From assembly GCF_000426705.1 (NCBI RefSeq), contig NZ_AUFW01000007.1, forward strand, positions 1-64,000: a stretch of 64,000 bases of DNA. The letters are read 5' to 3'. Below, piece after piece: positions 9,080 through 18,391 of the stretch. The number at the start of each line of letters is the position of its first letter. Positions within the stretch are counted from its first letter, which is position 1. The notes under the pieces were generated by a model. The model saw nothing but the letters and a program-made list of their open reading frames with translations. It ran no database searches and was not told the origin of the DNA. Source of the DNA: Spirochaeta cellobiosiphila DSM 17781. Lineage in GTDB: Bacteria > Spirochaetota > Spirochaetia > DSM-17781. Both the position numbers and the translations under genes were made by a program.

Positions 9080-9102
9080 TCCTTTAATCGATATTTAAAG
9101 GA
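9080..9102 (+). terminator. Hairpin after tsaC/sua5
   Basis: TCCTTTAA (9080-9087) and TTAAAGGA (9095-9102) form an 8-bp stem between the end of the purK operon and the riboswitch. It is AT-rich and followed only by a short T-run a few bases later, so termination is plausible but not certain. Confidence 0.4.
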
Positions 9103-9107
9103 CAATT

Positions 9108-9249
9108 GATTTTTCGGGGCAAGGTGAGCTGTTAAGCAACAGCAATTCCTGAATGGCGGTATAGCCCGCGACTCGAACCTGCAAAGGCAGGTAAGACTGA
9201 ACTGGTGAGAATCCAGTGCCAACGGTACAGTCCGGATGGAAGAAAAATC
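9108..9249 (+). promoter_or_regulatory. FMN riboswitch (RFN element)
   Basis: The conserved RFN blocks occur in order: CGGGGCAAGGTGAG, AATTCCTGAATGGCGGTA, AGCCCGCGACTCG, GGTGAGAATCCAGTGCC, and GTACAGTCCGGATGGAAGA. Basal stem P1 is GATTTTTC (9108-9115) with GAAAAATC (9242-9249). FMN binding to such aptamers shuts off riboflavin synthesis genes, in agreement with the ribD-ribE-ribBA-ribH operon downstream. The expression platform appears to be the hairpin at 9321-9340, which covers the ribosome binding site of ribD. Confidence 0.95.
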
Positions 9250-9320
9250 CAACACACACATAGAATACCTGGGTCCATAGGGGTGGTCTCATCTCTATGA
9301 TCCTGTATATGCCCACCGAA

Positions 9321-9340
9321 AACTCCTGTCCAAAGGAGTT
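9321..9340 (+). promoter_or_regulatory. Hairpin sequestering the ribD ribosome binding site
   Basis: AACTCCT (9321-9327) is a perfect complement of AGGAGTT (9334-9340), with a 6-base loop. The right arm contains most of the AAAGGAG ribosome binding site (9332-9338) of ribD, which begins 9 bases later. When folded, ribosomes could not reach ribD. This indicates translational, not transcriptional, control by the FMN aptamer 70 bases upstream. No T-run follows the stem. Confidence 0.7.
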
Positions 9341-9347
9341 CACTAAA

Positions 9348-10427
9348 ATGTCACAGATATTTATGGAGAAGGCTCTGGCCTTAGCCCGTAAAGGTTATCC
9401 TGCGCCCAATCCCTATGTAGGAGCTGTCCTCGTCAAAAAGGGACAGATCATTGGTGAAGGGTATCATTCGCAAAGGGGCAAAGCCCATGCGGAAGTAGAA
9501 GCCTTAAACCATACCACTCAGGATCCTGGAGGAAGTAATCTCTATGTCACCCTTGAGCCCTGTAGTTATGAGGATGATAGCAAACTCACCCCTTCCTGTA
9601 CAAAGCTGATTATCCAAAAAGGAATTCAAAAAGTGATCATTGCCTCCCTTGATCCGAATCCCAGGGTGGCAGGTCAGGGAGTGAAATCTCTTCGGGAACA
9701 GGGGATCGAAGTCGAAGTAGGGCTCATGTCAAAGGAAGAGTCTTTGCTGAATAGGGCCTATCATTATTATCGTCACAGGCAAACCCCTTGGGTCCATATT
9801 AAACAAGCGGTGACCTTGGAAGGCTACATTGCCACAAGTCCACCAGCCAGGACAGCCTTAAGCGGTGATCAGGCTTTAAGGAGGATACACAAACTCCGGG
9901 CCTCTCACCAGGCTATTCTTGTCGGAGGGAACACGGTCATTCTGGATAATCCCTGTCTCGATAATCGTTCAGGAGACGGGCCGTCTCCCTTAAAGATCAT
10001 CCTGGAAGGGCACAAAGATCTCCCTCTTACCCTTAAAGTATTCCAAGAAGTCAGGCCCCACTCTCTACTGCTTATAGCCAGAGAACCAAGAGCTTATCAT
10101 TCCCCTCTTGAGAAGCTCGGTATTGATATCCTTTATCACCAATCTGAAGATCTCTCTGGATTACTTAATGTCCTGGGAAAGAGAGGTATCATTAGTCTAC
10201 TCGTGGAAGCGGGTACTAAGCTCGCTTCCAGCTTATGGAGGGAATCTTTAGTGAATGAACTGACCCTTATTCAATCACCTTTCACTTTAGGACAGGGGAC
10301 TCCCTTTCTCAAAGAGGATGTTCCCCTAGATCTGCGATCCTCCTGGATGGTGAACCCTCCCGAGCTTTGGGGACAGGACTGTCTTATGAACTGGATACAC
10401 AAGGATTCCCTATGTTTACAGGCATAA
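9348..10427 (+). CDS. ribD: Bifunctional riboflavin deaminase/reductase
   Basis: 359 residues from ATG 9348, selected because AAAGGAG lies at 9332-9338; an in-frame ATG at 9297 would put the regulatory hairpin inside the gene. RibD deaminates the pyrimidine formed from GTP and reduces its ribose side chain. The deaminase domain (first 145 residues) has HAEVEAL and TLEPCSY...TPSC zinc ligands; the last block has two to three extra residues relative to the common PCxxxGxTPPC spacing. The reductase domain has KQAVTLEGYIA, ILVGGNTVILDNP and LLVEAGTKLASS. First gene of the FMN-controlled operon, overlapping ribE by 16 bases. Confidence 0.95.
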   Translation: MSQIFMEKALALARKGYPAPNPYVGAVLVKKGQIIGEGYHSQRGKAHAEVEALNHTTQDPGGSNLYVTLEPCSYEDDSKLTPSCTKLIIQKGIQKVIIASLDPNPRVAGQGVKSLREQGIEVEVGLMSKEESLLNRAYHYYRHRQTPWVHIKQAVTLEGYIATSPPARTALSGDQALRRIHKLRASHQAILVGGNTVILDNPCLDNRSGDGPSPLKIILEGHKDLPLTLKVFQEVRPHSLLLIAREPRAYHSPLEKLGIDILYHQSEDLSGLLNVLGKRGIISLLVEAGTKLASSLWRESLVNELTLIQSPFTLGQGTPFLKEDVPLDLRSSWMVNPPELWGQDCLMNWIHKDSLCLQA

Positions 10428-11026
10428 TACAGGACTTGGGACGTGTTGAGGAGATACAGAGGAAAGGTAAATCCTTTAGCTACTGCATCCATACAAATCT
10501 GGAAGAGGATCTACCAGTAGGAAGTTCTCTGGCGGTTAACGGAGTATGCCAGACGGTCGTAAAAATGGTCAACCATAGTATCCATGTGGAGGTTTTAGCT
10601 TCAACCTTGGAGAAAACAAACCTGGGATGTTTAAAAACAGGTTCTCCTGTGAACTTGGAAAGAGCCTTGAAGATGTCTGATTATCTGGATGGACATCTGG
10701 TTCAGGGACATGTAGAGACAACAGTCGTACTCCAGGCCCTAACCTCTTCAGGACTCGGACATATCCTACGATTTACCAAACCACAGAAACTCTTTGGTCT
10801 GATACCAGAAGGGTCTATCTGCCTGGATGGAGTAAGTCTCACGATCAGTGCCTTAGGTTATGACTATCTGGAAGTACAGATCATCCCTGAGACATGGAAG
10901 AGGACCCTCTTCCATACCAGAAGGCCTGGTGATCATATCAATATAGAAACAGATATACTCCTTCGCCGGGAATCAAAAGAACACAGTGGTGTTACAAAAG
11001 AAAAATTACAGTTATGGGGGTATTAA
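10412..11026 (+). CDS. ribE: Riboflavin synthase alpha chain
   Basis: 204 residues from ATG 10412 (MFTGIIQDLG, the canonical N-terminus), inside the end of ribD, with AAGGA 12 bases before it. The enzyme converts two dimethylribityllumazines to riboflavin and one pyrimidine. The two repeated lumazine-binding domains are visible: SLAVNGVCQTV with YLDGHLVQGHVE, and GSICLDGVSLTIS with GDHINIETDIL. The length and order ribD-ribE-ribBA-ribH match the well-known Bacillus-type operon. Confidence 0.95.
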   Translation: MFTGIIQDLGRVEEIQRKGKSFSYCIHTNLEEDLPVGSSLAVNGVCQTVVKMVNHSIHVEVLASTLEKTNLGCLKTGSPVNLERALKMSDYLDGHLVQGHVETTVVLQALTSSGLGHILRFTKPQKLFGLIPEGSICLDGVSLTISALGYDYLEVQIIPETWKRTLFHTRRPGDHINIETDILLRRESKEHSGVTKEKLQLWGY

Positions 11027-11030
11027 TCCT

Positions 11031-12206
11031 ATGAAAATAACAACAGAGCAAGCTATAGACCTATTGAAGGATGGTCAAATGATCATTCTAACTGATGACA
11101 AGAACCGAGAAAATGAAGGAGATATTCTCTTTCTGGCTCATAAAGCACAGAAAGAACATGTGGATTTCTTAACACGGGAGGCCAGGGGCTTAATCTGTGT
11201 AGCCTTAAGTCCTGAAAGGGCAGATCAATTCCAACTTCTTCCCATGGTGACCCATAACGAAAGTGTACATAAGACAGCTTTCACCCTATCAGTTGATGCC
11301 AATAATGGAGGAACAGGAATAAGCGTTCATGACAGATGGGAAGCCATTAAGGCTTTAGGAGCCGACCAGCCTGACAGGAAAAGCCTTGTGTCACCGGGAC
11401 ATGTCTTTCCTCTAAGGGCTCAAAAGGGAGGATTATGGGTACGACAGGGACACACAGAAGGGGCTGTGGCCCTGGCGGAATTAGCACAGGAACAACCGGC
11501 AATGGTCATCTGTGAGATTCTGGGAAAGGGAGAAGACATGGCTAGAGGTCAGGAACTCATAGACTTCGCCAAGACTCATCACCTGGGAATCCTTTCGATG
11601 AATGAGCTCCAGGACTATCTCGTCAAAGGAACAGCCCGCACCTTGCTCCAGACAGAATGGGGAGAATTGGTGATGGAAACCTACCCTCCAGAACATCCTG
11701 AACAGGAACCACCTTTTCTCCTGTACTCTCCCCATATTGATTGGGAAGAAAGCTTTGACCTACGCATTCATTCAGAATGCTTAACGGGAGAAGTATTAGG
11801 CTCACGCCACTGTGACTGTAGAGAACAACTCCAACAATCAATAAAGCACATCAGCAGAACAAAGGGAGCGCTCCTGTATCTGCGACAGGAAGGTCGGGGA
11901 ATCGGACTAGCAGAAAAGATAAAAGCTTATGCCCTCCAACAGGAGGGACAAGATACTTATGAGGCCAATGAAAGTCTCGGACATGCTCCGGATAGTCGTG
12001 ACTATCATTATGCCGCACGCATACTAAGAAGCAAAAAGGTATCAACCTTTAAACTTTTGACAAATAATCCAGACAAAGTAGAGAACATGCGCGCTCAGGG
12101 ATTTCAAATTGAAAGACTATCCTGGGAGATAGAAGCGAACGATATTAATCGTTCTTACCTAAAAACAAAGAAAATCAAATTCCATCATCACCTGCAAGGA
12201 GTATAA
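11031..12206 (+). CDS. ribBA: 3,4-dihydroxy-2-butanone-4-phosphate synthase / GTP cyclohydrolase II
   Basis: 391 residues from ATG 11031, five bases after ribE, preceded by GGGGGT. The N-terminal half (about 200 residues) is Rib[12 protein letters not shown] binds metal, followed by [19 protein letters not shown] and [13 protein letters not shown]. The C-terminal half is RibA with zinc cysteines in [31 protein letters not shown] and the LLTNNPDKV substrate loop. Together the two activities supply both precursors of lumazine. An in-frame GTG at 10986 lies within ribE and is rejected as start. Confidence 0.95.
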   Translation: MKITTEQAIDLLKDGQMIILTDDKNRENEGDILFLAHKAQKEHVDFLTREARGLICVALSPERADQFQLLPMVTHNESVHKTAFTLSVDANNGGTGISVHDRWEAIKALGADQPDRKSLVSPGHVFPLRAQKGGLWVRQGHTEGAVALAELAQEQPAMVICEILGKGEDMARGQELIDFAKTHHLGILSMNELQDYLVKGTARTLLQTEWGELVMETYPPEHPEQEPPFLLYSPHIDWEESFDLRIHSECLTGEVLGSRHCDCREQLQQSIKHISRTKGALLYLRQEGRGIGLAEKIKAYALQQEGQDTYEANESLGHAPDSRDYHYAARILRSKKVSTFKLLTNNPDKVENMRAQGFQIERLSWEIEANDINRSYLKTKKIKFHHHLQGV

Positions 12207-12208
12207 AG

Positions 12209-12670
12209 ATGACAGAGATAATAGGACAATTAAACATAACAGAAGCAAAGGTTGCCATTGTCATTGGCAGATTCAATTCCCTTATCACAGAACAGCTATT
12301 AGAAGGAGCTATTGACGGCCTGACACGACATGGATTAGCTAAAGAAGATATTACCCTTGTCAGAGTACCAGGAGCTTTTGAGATTCCCCTTATGGCTCAA
12401 AAACTGGCCCGAACCTCCTCTTTTGATGCCATTCTTTGCTTAGGTGCAGTAATTAGAGGGAACACACCTCACTTTGATTATGTATCTGCAGAAGTATCCA
12501 AAGGAATTAGTCAGGTCAGTTTAAAGGAAAATCTACCAATCATATTTGGTGTTCTTACTACAGACAATATGGAACAGGCTTTGGAGAGGGCAGGAGTCAA
12601 ATCAGGGAACAAAGGCTTCGATGCGGCCTTAACAACTATTGAAATGATTAATCTCGGAAGAAGTTTGTAA
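12209..12670 (+). CDS. ribH: 6,7-dimethyl-8-ribityllumazine synthase
   Basis: 153 residues, the normal length. It condenses the RibD and RibB products to lumazine, and forms icosahedral or pentameric assemblies in known members. Motifs are [28 protein letters not shown] and [16 protein letters not shown]. The ribosome binding site GGAG lies at the end of ribBA, two bases upstream of the start region. Last gene of the operon. Confidence 0.96.
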   Translation: MTEIIGQLNITEAKVAIVIGRFNSLITEQLLEGAIDGLTRHGLAKEDITLVRVPGAFEIPLMAQKLARTSSFDAILCLGAVIRGNTPHFDYVSAEVSKGISQVSLKENLPIIFGVLTTDNMEQALERAGVKSGNKGFDAALTTIEMINLGRSL

Positions 12671-12688
12671 TATCCCTGAAGAAATGTT

Positions 12689-12735
12689 CTTGTTGCATTG
12701 GAACCTTGCAGATTCCTTTGCAACAAGATTTTACC
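12689..12735. terminator. Terminator of the rib operon
   Basis: CTTGTTGCA (12689-12697) and TGCAACAAG (12719-12727) form a 9-bp stem followed by ATTTTA. It separates the rib operon from the convergent nickel/cobalt exporter gene. Confidence 0.6.
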
Positions 12736-12740
12736 CCCTT

Positions 12741-13642
<902 letters not shown>

Positions 13643-13643
<1 letters not shown>

Positions 13644-14185
13644 TAGTTCTCCTTTAAAAAGACTCCCGGAACTTCAATAGTTCCCCAGCCTAATGTATCT
13701 CGTTTTAGTTTTTCTTGAATGACTGTCACATTAGTGCCAGGAATAGAATCAGGACAGGAAGTTAGTCGCATATCGGCAAAATAAGTTTTATCCCAGGGAA
13801 TGATTTCCATGTCATTCCAGCTCTGTTTGAGGGGAACGTCAAAATCATAGATTAGTTTATGGTTTTTGATGGAGGCCTTGAAATTACTGGCAAGGGGAAT
13901 ATCAACTTTTTTACCATCTCTGACTATATCAAGAAAGTAGTCATAATTGATCATATTCCGGAAAACAATGCGGTTGATCTCATCTTGTTCATTCTGTTCT
14001 AGAATATCATTACGATTTACATCATAATTTAAAATCATATCGGAACTAAAATACTCATCAAAGGTCCAATGAACATGGAGTAAGCCTGATGAGGTGAAAT
14101 TCAGATCAACATCTATCCACAGATGAGGATGGGCCCATAATGAGGGAGAAAGGAAAAGTAATAAGATATAAAAAAAATTCTTCAT
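13643..14185 (-). CDS. DUF1007 family secreted protein
   Basis: 180 residues with an N-terminal signal peptide (MKNFFYILLLFLSPSLWAHPH) followed directly by HPHLWIDVDL, the metal-binding-like start typical of DUF1007. The conserved HWTFDEYFS motif and the EF-hand-like region DVNRNDILEQNE (about residues 54-65) are present. DUF1007 proteins are habitually encoded next to NicO-type transporters and are thought to pass metal ions in the periplasm. That role is inferred from context. The stop and the NicO start share one base. Confidence 0.85.
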
Positions 14186-14267
14186 GATATAAACCTGATT
14201 TGCAAAGTAATTGCGTTTTATAAATAAAATACCATCTATCGGTGAAGGTTACAATAAAGGATGAATG

Positions 14268-15569
14268 ATGAATCAACACGTACTATATTGGATGCAAGCC
14301 AGTCCCAGAACTAAGGACAATCAAGCTCTCATTCAAGCAATTGATATGGCTAATCAGAATAAAGTCTCTGTCAAAGTCCTTTTTGTCCTTACTCCTTTTC
14401 CAGAAGGAAACCTAAGGCATTATCAATTTATGCTGGAAGGGTTGAGAGATGTTAGTAAAAGTCTTCAGTCAATGGGAATTGGCTTTGAGATACTCAAAGG
14501 GGATCCCATCCATATCATATTAGAAGAATCCCGGAAAGCCCTATACCTGATTATGGATAAGGGATATTTACGGATTCAAAGGCATTGGAGACAACAAATT
14601 TATGGACAGTTGAAGATCCCCTATTGTGAAATCGAAGATAATGTCCTCTACCCTGTCGAGGAAATCAGTAACAAAAGAGAATGGAGTGCCTATACTCTTC
14701 GAAGGAAAATACAAAAGACAACAATCCCTCAAAGAAGTATGGACATTCCCTGTCTTCTTAATGAATACACTCAGGGCTCCTATTCTGTTATGACTGATGA
14801 AGAACTAGAACAATGGCTAAATCAAGAAGGAATGGATACCAGCCTTCGTCCTGTCAAATTTTATAAGGGCGGTGAACAGGAAGCTCTTAGAAGACTGGAC
14901 CGCTTCCTTCAGTATAAGCTCGATAAATATGGGGAAGAGAGAAATCATCCAGAATGGGAAGGCCAAAGTGATTTAGCGCCTTATCTCCACTTTGGTCAGA
15001 TAAGTCCTTACTATATTGTGAGCTGCCTTCCTCAACCTTACTCACAAGGAGCAGAAGATTTTTTTGAGGAATTGGTAGTTCGACGAGAACTGGCCATTAA
15101 CTTTGTCTATTACACAGAAGCCTATGATAAATATGATTGTTTACCAGACTGGGCCCAAAAGACCCTTGAAAAGCACAAAGGAGATCCCAGACCCACTTTG
15201 TATACCCTTGAAGAATTAGATAAAGGCTCAACACACGATGTTTACTGGAATGCGGCTCAAAATGAGATGGTCATCACAGGTAAGATGCATGGCTATATGA
15301 GAATGTACTGGGGTAAAAAAGTACTAGAATGGGCGCCCACGCCAGAAGAAGCTTTTGAATGGCTCATCTATTTGAATAACAGATATAGTCTGGATGGTCG
15401 GGATCCCAATACCTATGCTGGTATAGGATGGTGTTTTGGCAACCATGACCGTCCCTGGACGGAAAGATCAGTCTTTGGCACCATTAGATATATGGCCGCA
15501 TCTGGTCTAAAAAGGAAATTTGATATTGATACTTATGTCTTTAAAATTGGAAATCTTTCTGAAGAATAA
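14268..15569 (+). CDS. Class II deoxyribodipyrimidine photolyase
   Basis: 433 residues. The enzyme uses FAD and light to split cyclobutane pyrimidine dimers. The ATG at 14268 is 7 bases after AAAGG; the ATG directly before it (14265) is too close. Class II hallmarks are visible: VLYWMQASPRTKDNQAL at the N-terminus, LHFGQISP, VRRELAINFVYY, MHGYMRMYWGKKVLEW, LDGRDPNTYAGIGWCFGNHDRPW and the final FGTIRYM. Many class II enzymes have a variable second chromophore site, which cannot be read here. The 3' end overlaps the convergent M15 peptidase gene by 29 bases. Confidence 0.93.
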   Translation: MNQHVLYWMQASPRTKDNQALIQAIDMANQNKVSVKVLFVLTPFPEGNLRHYQFMLEGLRDVSKSLQSMGIGFEILKGDPIHIILEESRKALYLIMDKGYLRIQRHWRQQIYGQLKIPYCEIEDNVLYPVEEISNKREWSAYTLRRKIQKTTIPQRSMDIPCLLNEYTQGSYSVMTDEELEQWLNQEGMDTSLRPVKFYKGGEQEALRRLDRFLQYKLDKYGEERNHPEWEGQSDLAPYLHFGQISPYYIVSCLPQPYSQGAEDFFEELVVRRELAINFVYYTEAYDKYDCLPDWAQKTLEKHKGDPRPTLYTLEELDKGSTHDVYWNAAQNEMVITGKMHGYMRMYWGKKVLEWAPTPEEAFEWLIYLNNRYSLDGRDPNTYAGIGWCFGNHDRPWTERSVFGTIRYMAASGLKRKFDIDTYVFKIGNLSEE

Positions 15570-16467
15570 GAATCTCAGGTCTATATTCGAAGTGCATGGA
15601 ATCATAGAAAAACCATTTCCCCCCCCATATAAAACCTTCAGCTTCAAAAGCTTGTATAAAAGATTGGGGAGGGTTGAATCGTTTGTTATAAGGAAGATTA
15701 TACCAATCCTTGCGAGCATAACCGACCCATTGCCAGTAGGAATTTTGGAAAACCTGTCCACTGGCAATTAAATCAAGGGCTAAACCATAAGCATGAAGGC
15801 TCCGACTGGTTGTACTTGCAATGTTGCGCCAATTATAGGCATCAACTCGATAAAAGGTCTTGAGGAAAGATCTTAATTCCCTATCCTTCTTTGCAGATTC
15901 ATGAATGCGCTCTTCCACTCGCGAGAGATCCTCTAGAAGTTCTCGATGCAATGTTGTTTTATGGCCAAGAAAGTAAATGGTTTTTTGCTTTTCCCAGGCA
16001 CTTTCTTGATCCTTAATCCCCCAGAGAGCTTCATAAAAAGATTCATTTCGATTGGGAGGGTTTAAGCGATTCTCATTTAATTGCCTTTCAATATCTTTCT
16101 TATGTTCTTCACTTAAAGCTTGGATAGGAGGAAGGACCTTCGGATAGGGATAAAAGGAATAAGGAGCAAAATCTTCCCAGTTATTTGTATCTGCTTGGGT
16201 TAATAAGCGCCCATGAGCCCAGTAGAATCGCTTGTCCTTTACAACAAAACTAAGGTCTCCATCAAAGTATTCCACCTCGGATATATCTTCATAGGCCATA
16301 GACAAGGATTGCATCTGAGGCCAACCATCAAACTGAGAAAGATCTTCGGCTCTTTGATTTATTTCTTTTTTGACTTCCACTGATTCATAGTTGTTCTCAT
16401 GAGACGTACTTTGGCACCCTATGAGAACAACTAAGATTAATGAGGTAAGGAGTCTATAGAATACCAT
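15541..16467 (-). CDS. M15-family peptidase lipoprotein
   Basis: 308 residues with a signal peptide ending LIGC (lipobox). The C-terminal 110 residues contain the M15 metallopeptidase zinc signature: SRSLHAYGLALDL, then GGKWFFYDSMHFEYRPE, as in the VanY/M15C-like group that trims peptidoglycan stem peptides or cross-links. The central 150 residues are charged and not recognised. The start overlaps the end of the upstream unknown gene by 31 bases, which indicates coupling. The end overlaps the photolyase gene on the other strand. Confidence 0.8.
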   Translation of the reverse strand: MVFYRLLTSLILVVLIGCQSTSHENNYESVEVKKEINQRAEDLSQFDGWPQMQSLSMAYEDISEVEYFDGDLSFVVKDKRFYWAHGRLLTQADTNNWEDFAPYSFYPYPKVLPPIQALSEEHKKDIERQLNENRLNPPNRNESFYEALWGIKDQESAWEKQKTIYFLGHKTTLHRELLEDLSRVEERIHESAKKDRELRSFLKTFYRVDAYNWRNIASTTSRSLHAYGLALDLIASGQVFQNSYWQWVGYARKDWYNLPYNKRFNPPQSFIQAFEAEGFIWGGKWFFYDSMHFEYRPEILILQKDFQF

Positions 16468-17228
16468 GCGAACCAGCTGGATATTCTTAGATCTTTTGAC
16501 CAGTAATTTGTCAATTCCACATCTGATTTGTGATCACTGCCGAGAAGTGGTTCCGTTTCAACAATAAGTCTGTCAATTTTACGGCGCTTGTTCAAAGCAG
16601 GTAAATCATCTAAATAGTGTTTACCTGTGACTTTATCCAGTATACCTAAATACGTTCCGTTCATAACGACACTGGCATCAAAGACAACTTTGGGGCTGAA
16701 TTGTTCAACTTCACCTGTAAGAGTTTTTCTAAAATCACCTAGTTGCTGTTCTAACATTAGTTGCTGTTGTTCGTGCAACTCAGGATAGTCCTGATATATC
16801 TGCTTTTGAATAATAATATCCATAGGCTGACTTACAACTTGATTAACCAGACTAAAAACCCATGATCTGACAATCTCATCCTGCTCTAAAGCTTCTGCTA
16901 TCACGGGATTATATTGTCCCTCTCCCTGAATCTGCAAACGGGCATTATTGAGATGGGATCCCATGGAGACAGGTAACTTTCGCTCCTCAAAGGGAACCAA
17001 TTCCATTCGTAATATTTGGAGAGCCTTACTGGCTAAGATATGGGATTGTTCGACACCGCATTTAGGACCAAAAGTTACAATAGGGGGAGCTTCTTTTTCT
17101 AAGGCATATTGGAGACCAACTTGATCACCAAGTTTTGAATCTAATACGAAATGGATATCTTTACCTATGGTCTCTTCCACCATGGCAATTGCCTTTTGAG
17201 CATCTGGTAATAATTCTTCGATTTTCAT
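16437..17228 (-). CDS. Unrecognised cytoplasmic protein
   Basis: 263 residues, no signal peptide and no transmembrane segment. I do not recognise the family. Visible features: an N-terminal alpha-beta stretch (DIHFVLDSKLGDQVGLQYAL), a cysteine at TFGPKCGVEQ, a glutamine-rich helix around residues 150-165 (HEQQQLMLEQQLGDF), and a C-terminal segment KVVFDASVVMNGTYLGILDKVTGKHYLDDLP that looks like a beta sheet, ending SWFAWYSIDSLPH. It is first in a two-gene unit with the M15 peptidase lipoprotein, with which it overlaps by 31 bases. Confidence 0.7.
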   Translation of the reverse strand: MKIEELLPDAQKAIAMVEETIGKDIHFVLDSKLGDQVGLQYALEKEAPPIVTFGPKCGVEQSHILASKALQILRMELVPFEERKLPVSMGSHLNNARLQIQGEGQYNPVIAEALEQDEIVRSWVFSLVNQVVSQPMDIIIQKQIYQDYPELHEQQQLMLEQQLGDFRKTLTGEVEQFSPKVVFDASVVMNGTYLGILDKVTGKHYLDDLPALNKRRKIDRLIVETEPLLGSDHKSDVELTNYWSKDLRISSWFAWYSIDSLPH

Positions 17229-17342
17229 TGAGGGAAATTATCCTTTGATTTTAGCATTGTATTGCTACGGGCAGGATGATATAGGAAAATGAATAAAATA
17301 TCAATTTATTCACATTTAATTATTAGTAATCCCTGGAAATTA

Positions 17343-17369
17343 TAAAAAAGCCTCCTCCTAAGAGGAAGC
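17343..17369 (-). terminator. Minus-strand terminator, third in a row
   Basis: On the minus strand GCTTCCTC-TTAG-GAGGAGGC (17369-17350) is followed by TTTTTT (17349-17344). The stem has 8 pairs with one G-U. It lies 165 bases beyond the end of the DUF4340 gene, after two other hairpins. Confidence 0.75.
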
Positions 17370-17384
17370 CAGGGATAAGGGATA

Positions 17385-17417
17385 ATAAAACAAATCGGCA
17401 ACATGGACATTGCCGAT
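17385..17417 (-). terminator. Minus-strand hairpin, second in a row
   Basis: ATCGGCAA (17394-17401) and TTGCCGAT (17410-17417) form an 8-bp perfect stem. On the minus strand it is followed by TTGTTTTATT, a weak T-rich tail. Confidence 0.55.
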
Positions 17418-17488
17418 ATGCCAACAAACATTAACAATACTAAATGCTTGAATGATGAGTGTTTTATTAGATATTCATTAATCATTAT

Positions 17489-17523
17489 AAAAAGAAAGGA
17501 GATTCTTCTCATGAAGAATCTCC
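17489..17523 (-). terminator. Terminator of the Gld-like ABC operon
   Basis: On the minus strand an 11-bp perfect stem (17523-17513 with 17508-17498, GGAGATTCTTC arm) and a 4-base loop are followed by TTTCTTTTT. It starts 11 bases after the DUF4340 stop codon. The rest of the 305-base gap 17229-17533 holds the two further hairpins at 17343-17417 and no convincing gene. Confidence 0.85.
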
Positions 17524-17533
17524 CTGTGGATCA

Positions 17534-18391
17534 TTATTTGGTAAATAGTTTTAGTAAATCTTCCACTAAATATTTTGGCATCACAAAAGAATCGGTAACA
17601 TCCGAAGAAGAGGCTACATAACCTTCATCTGTCTCATTGTAAACAGTCAGTGACTTAGTACCATCACCTTCAAACTGTACTTCCAATGTTGGAGTTCCAC
17701 TATTGGTGTCATCAAGGTAACTAGTGCAATTTAGTTGACCAAGCGTTCCTAATGAAGTCTCTAGTTTATCGGATTCCGCAAACTCTGTACCATCAGTATA
17801 CCACTTGTCATCATTCTTATTAAGCATAATCCCCTCCTCACCCCTCATTAAGGATATAGAGCTAATCTTTGACTTGTCAAAGGTCAATACTCTTTTATCT
17901 CGTAAATCGGACGGATCTTTTGGAAATAGACTTTCGAAGTCTCCACTTACTGAGAATACACCTTTTTGGTTAGGAAATCTAACATAAGTACCTCCACCAT
18001 TGGGTGTTCCCTTACCAAAAATTAATTCCTGCGATTTATCACCGGCAGTTACTTTGACAATTGTACCCTGTTCCTCATCAAGTTGGAACCTCTTATAGTT
18101 ATCAGTATCTGATAATTTGTCTAAGATTTTCAGTGCGGTGACACTTTCGATGATTCGATTCATCTTTGTTGTTGTAATCTTCTTTTGTGTTGGTAATATC
18201 CAACTATCTCCATTTGTCGTTAGGACTGTTAAGCTGTCCTTTGGTCCGTAGGAGATTTCTGATACATCATCTTTTGAGTATTTGTCCCAATCAGGCATAT
18301 CATAGGAAATACGACCTGAAGGTCTTAATACTAAGTATAAAACAGCAGCTAAAGCTATAACAGCAATAATGATTATTTCTTTTAACTTCAT
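17534..18391 (-). CDS. DUF4340 domain membrane-anchored protein
   Basis: 285 residues from ATG 18391, which overlaps the upstream stop as ATGA. An N-terminal membrane anchor (IIIIAVIALAAVLYLVL) is followed by an exported domain with the DUF4340 pattern: repeated beta segments (DVSEISYG, SWILP), the IxKFxFG-like block TVKVTAGDKSQELIFGKGTPNGGGTYVR, and FPKDPSDLRDKRVLTFDKSKISSISL. DUF4340 proteins accompany GldF/GldG-like ABC exporters in many bacteria. Their role is unknown. It is the last gene of the operon, followed by a strong terminator. Confidence 0.85.
   Translation of the reverse strand: MKLKEIIIIAVIALAAVLYLVLRPSGRISYDMPDWDKYSKDDVSEISYGPKDSLTVLTTNGDSWILPTQKKITTTKMNRIIESVTALKILDKLSDTDNYKRFQLDEEQGTIVKVTAGDKSQELIFGKGTPNGGGTYVRFPNQKGVFSVSGDFESLFPKDPSDLRDKRVLTFDKSKISSISLMRGEEGIMLNKNDDKWYTDGTEFAESDKLETSLGTLGQLNCTSYLDDTNSGTPTLEVQFEGDGTKSLTVYNETDEGYVASSSDVTDSFVMPKYLVEDLLKLFTK

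Noticed and set aside
9054-9082. Promoter for the rib operon (TTGACC, 17-base spacer, TTATCC)
   Set aside because: The -35 is good but the -10 has almost no match to consensus; the start site cannot be placed with confidence.
9031-9343. Two open frames on the minus strand across the FMN riboswitch
   Set aside because: They lie opposite a structured, conserved RNA; codon content is unlike that of neighbouring genes.
17306-17512. 68-codon hydrophobic frame on the minus strand between the ABC operon and the M15 gene
   Set aside because: It runs through three hairpin terminators and has no ribosome binding site.
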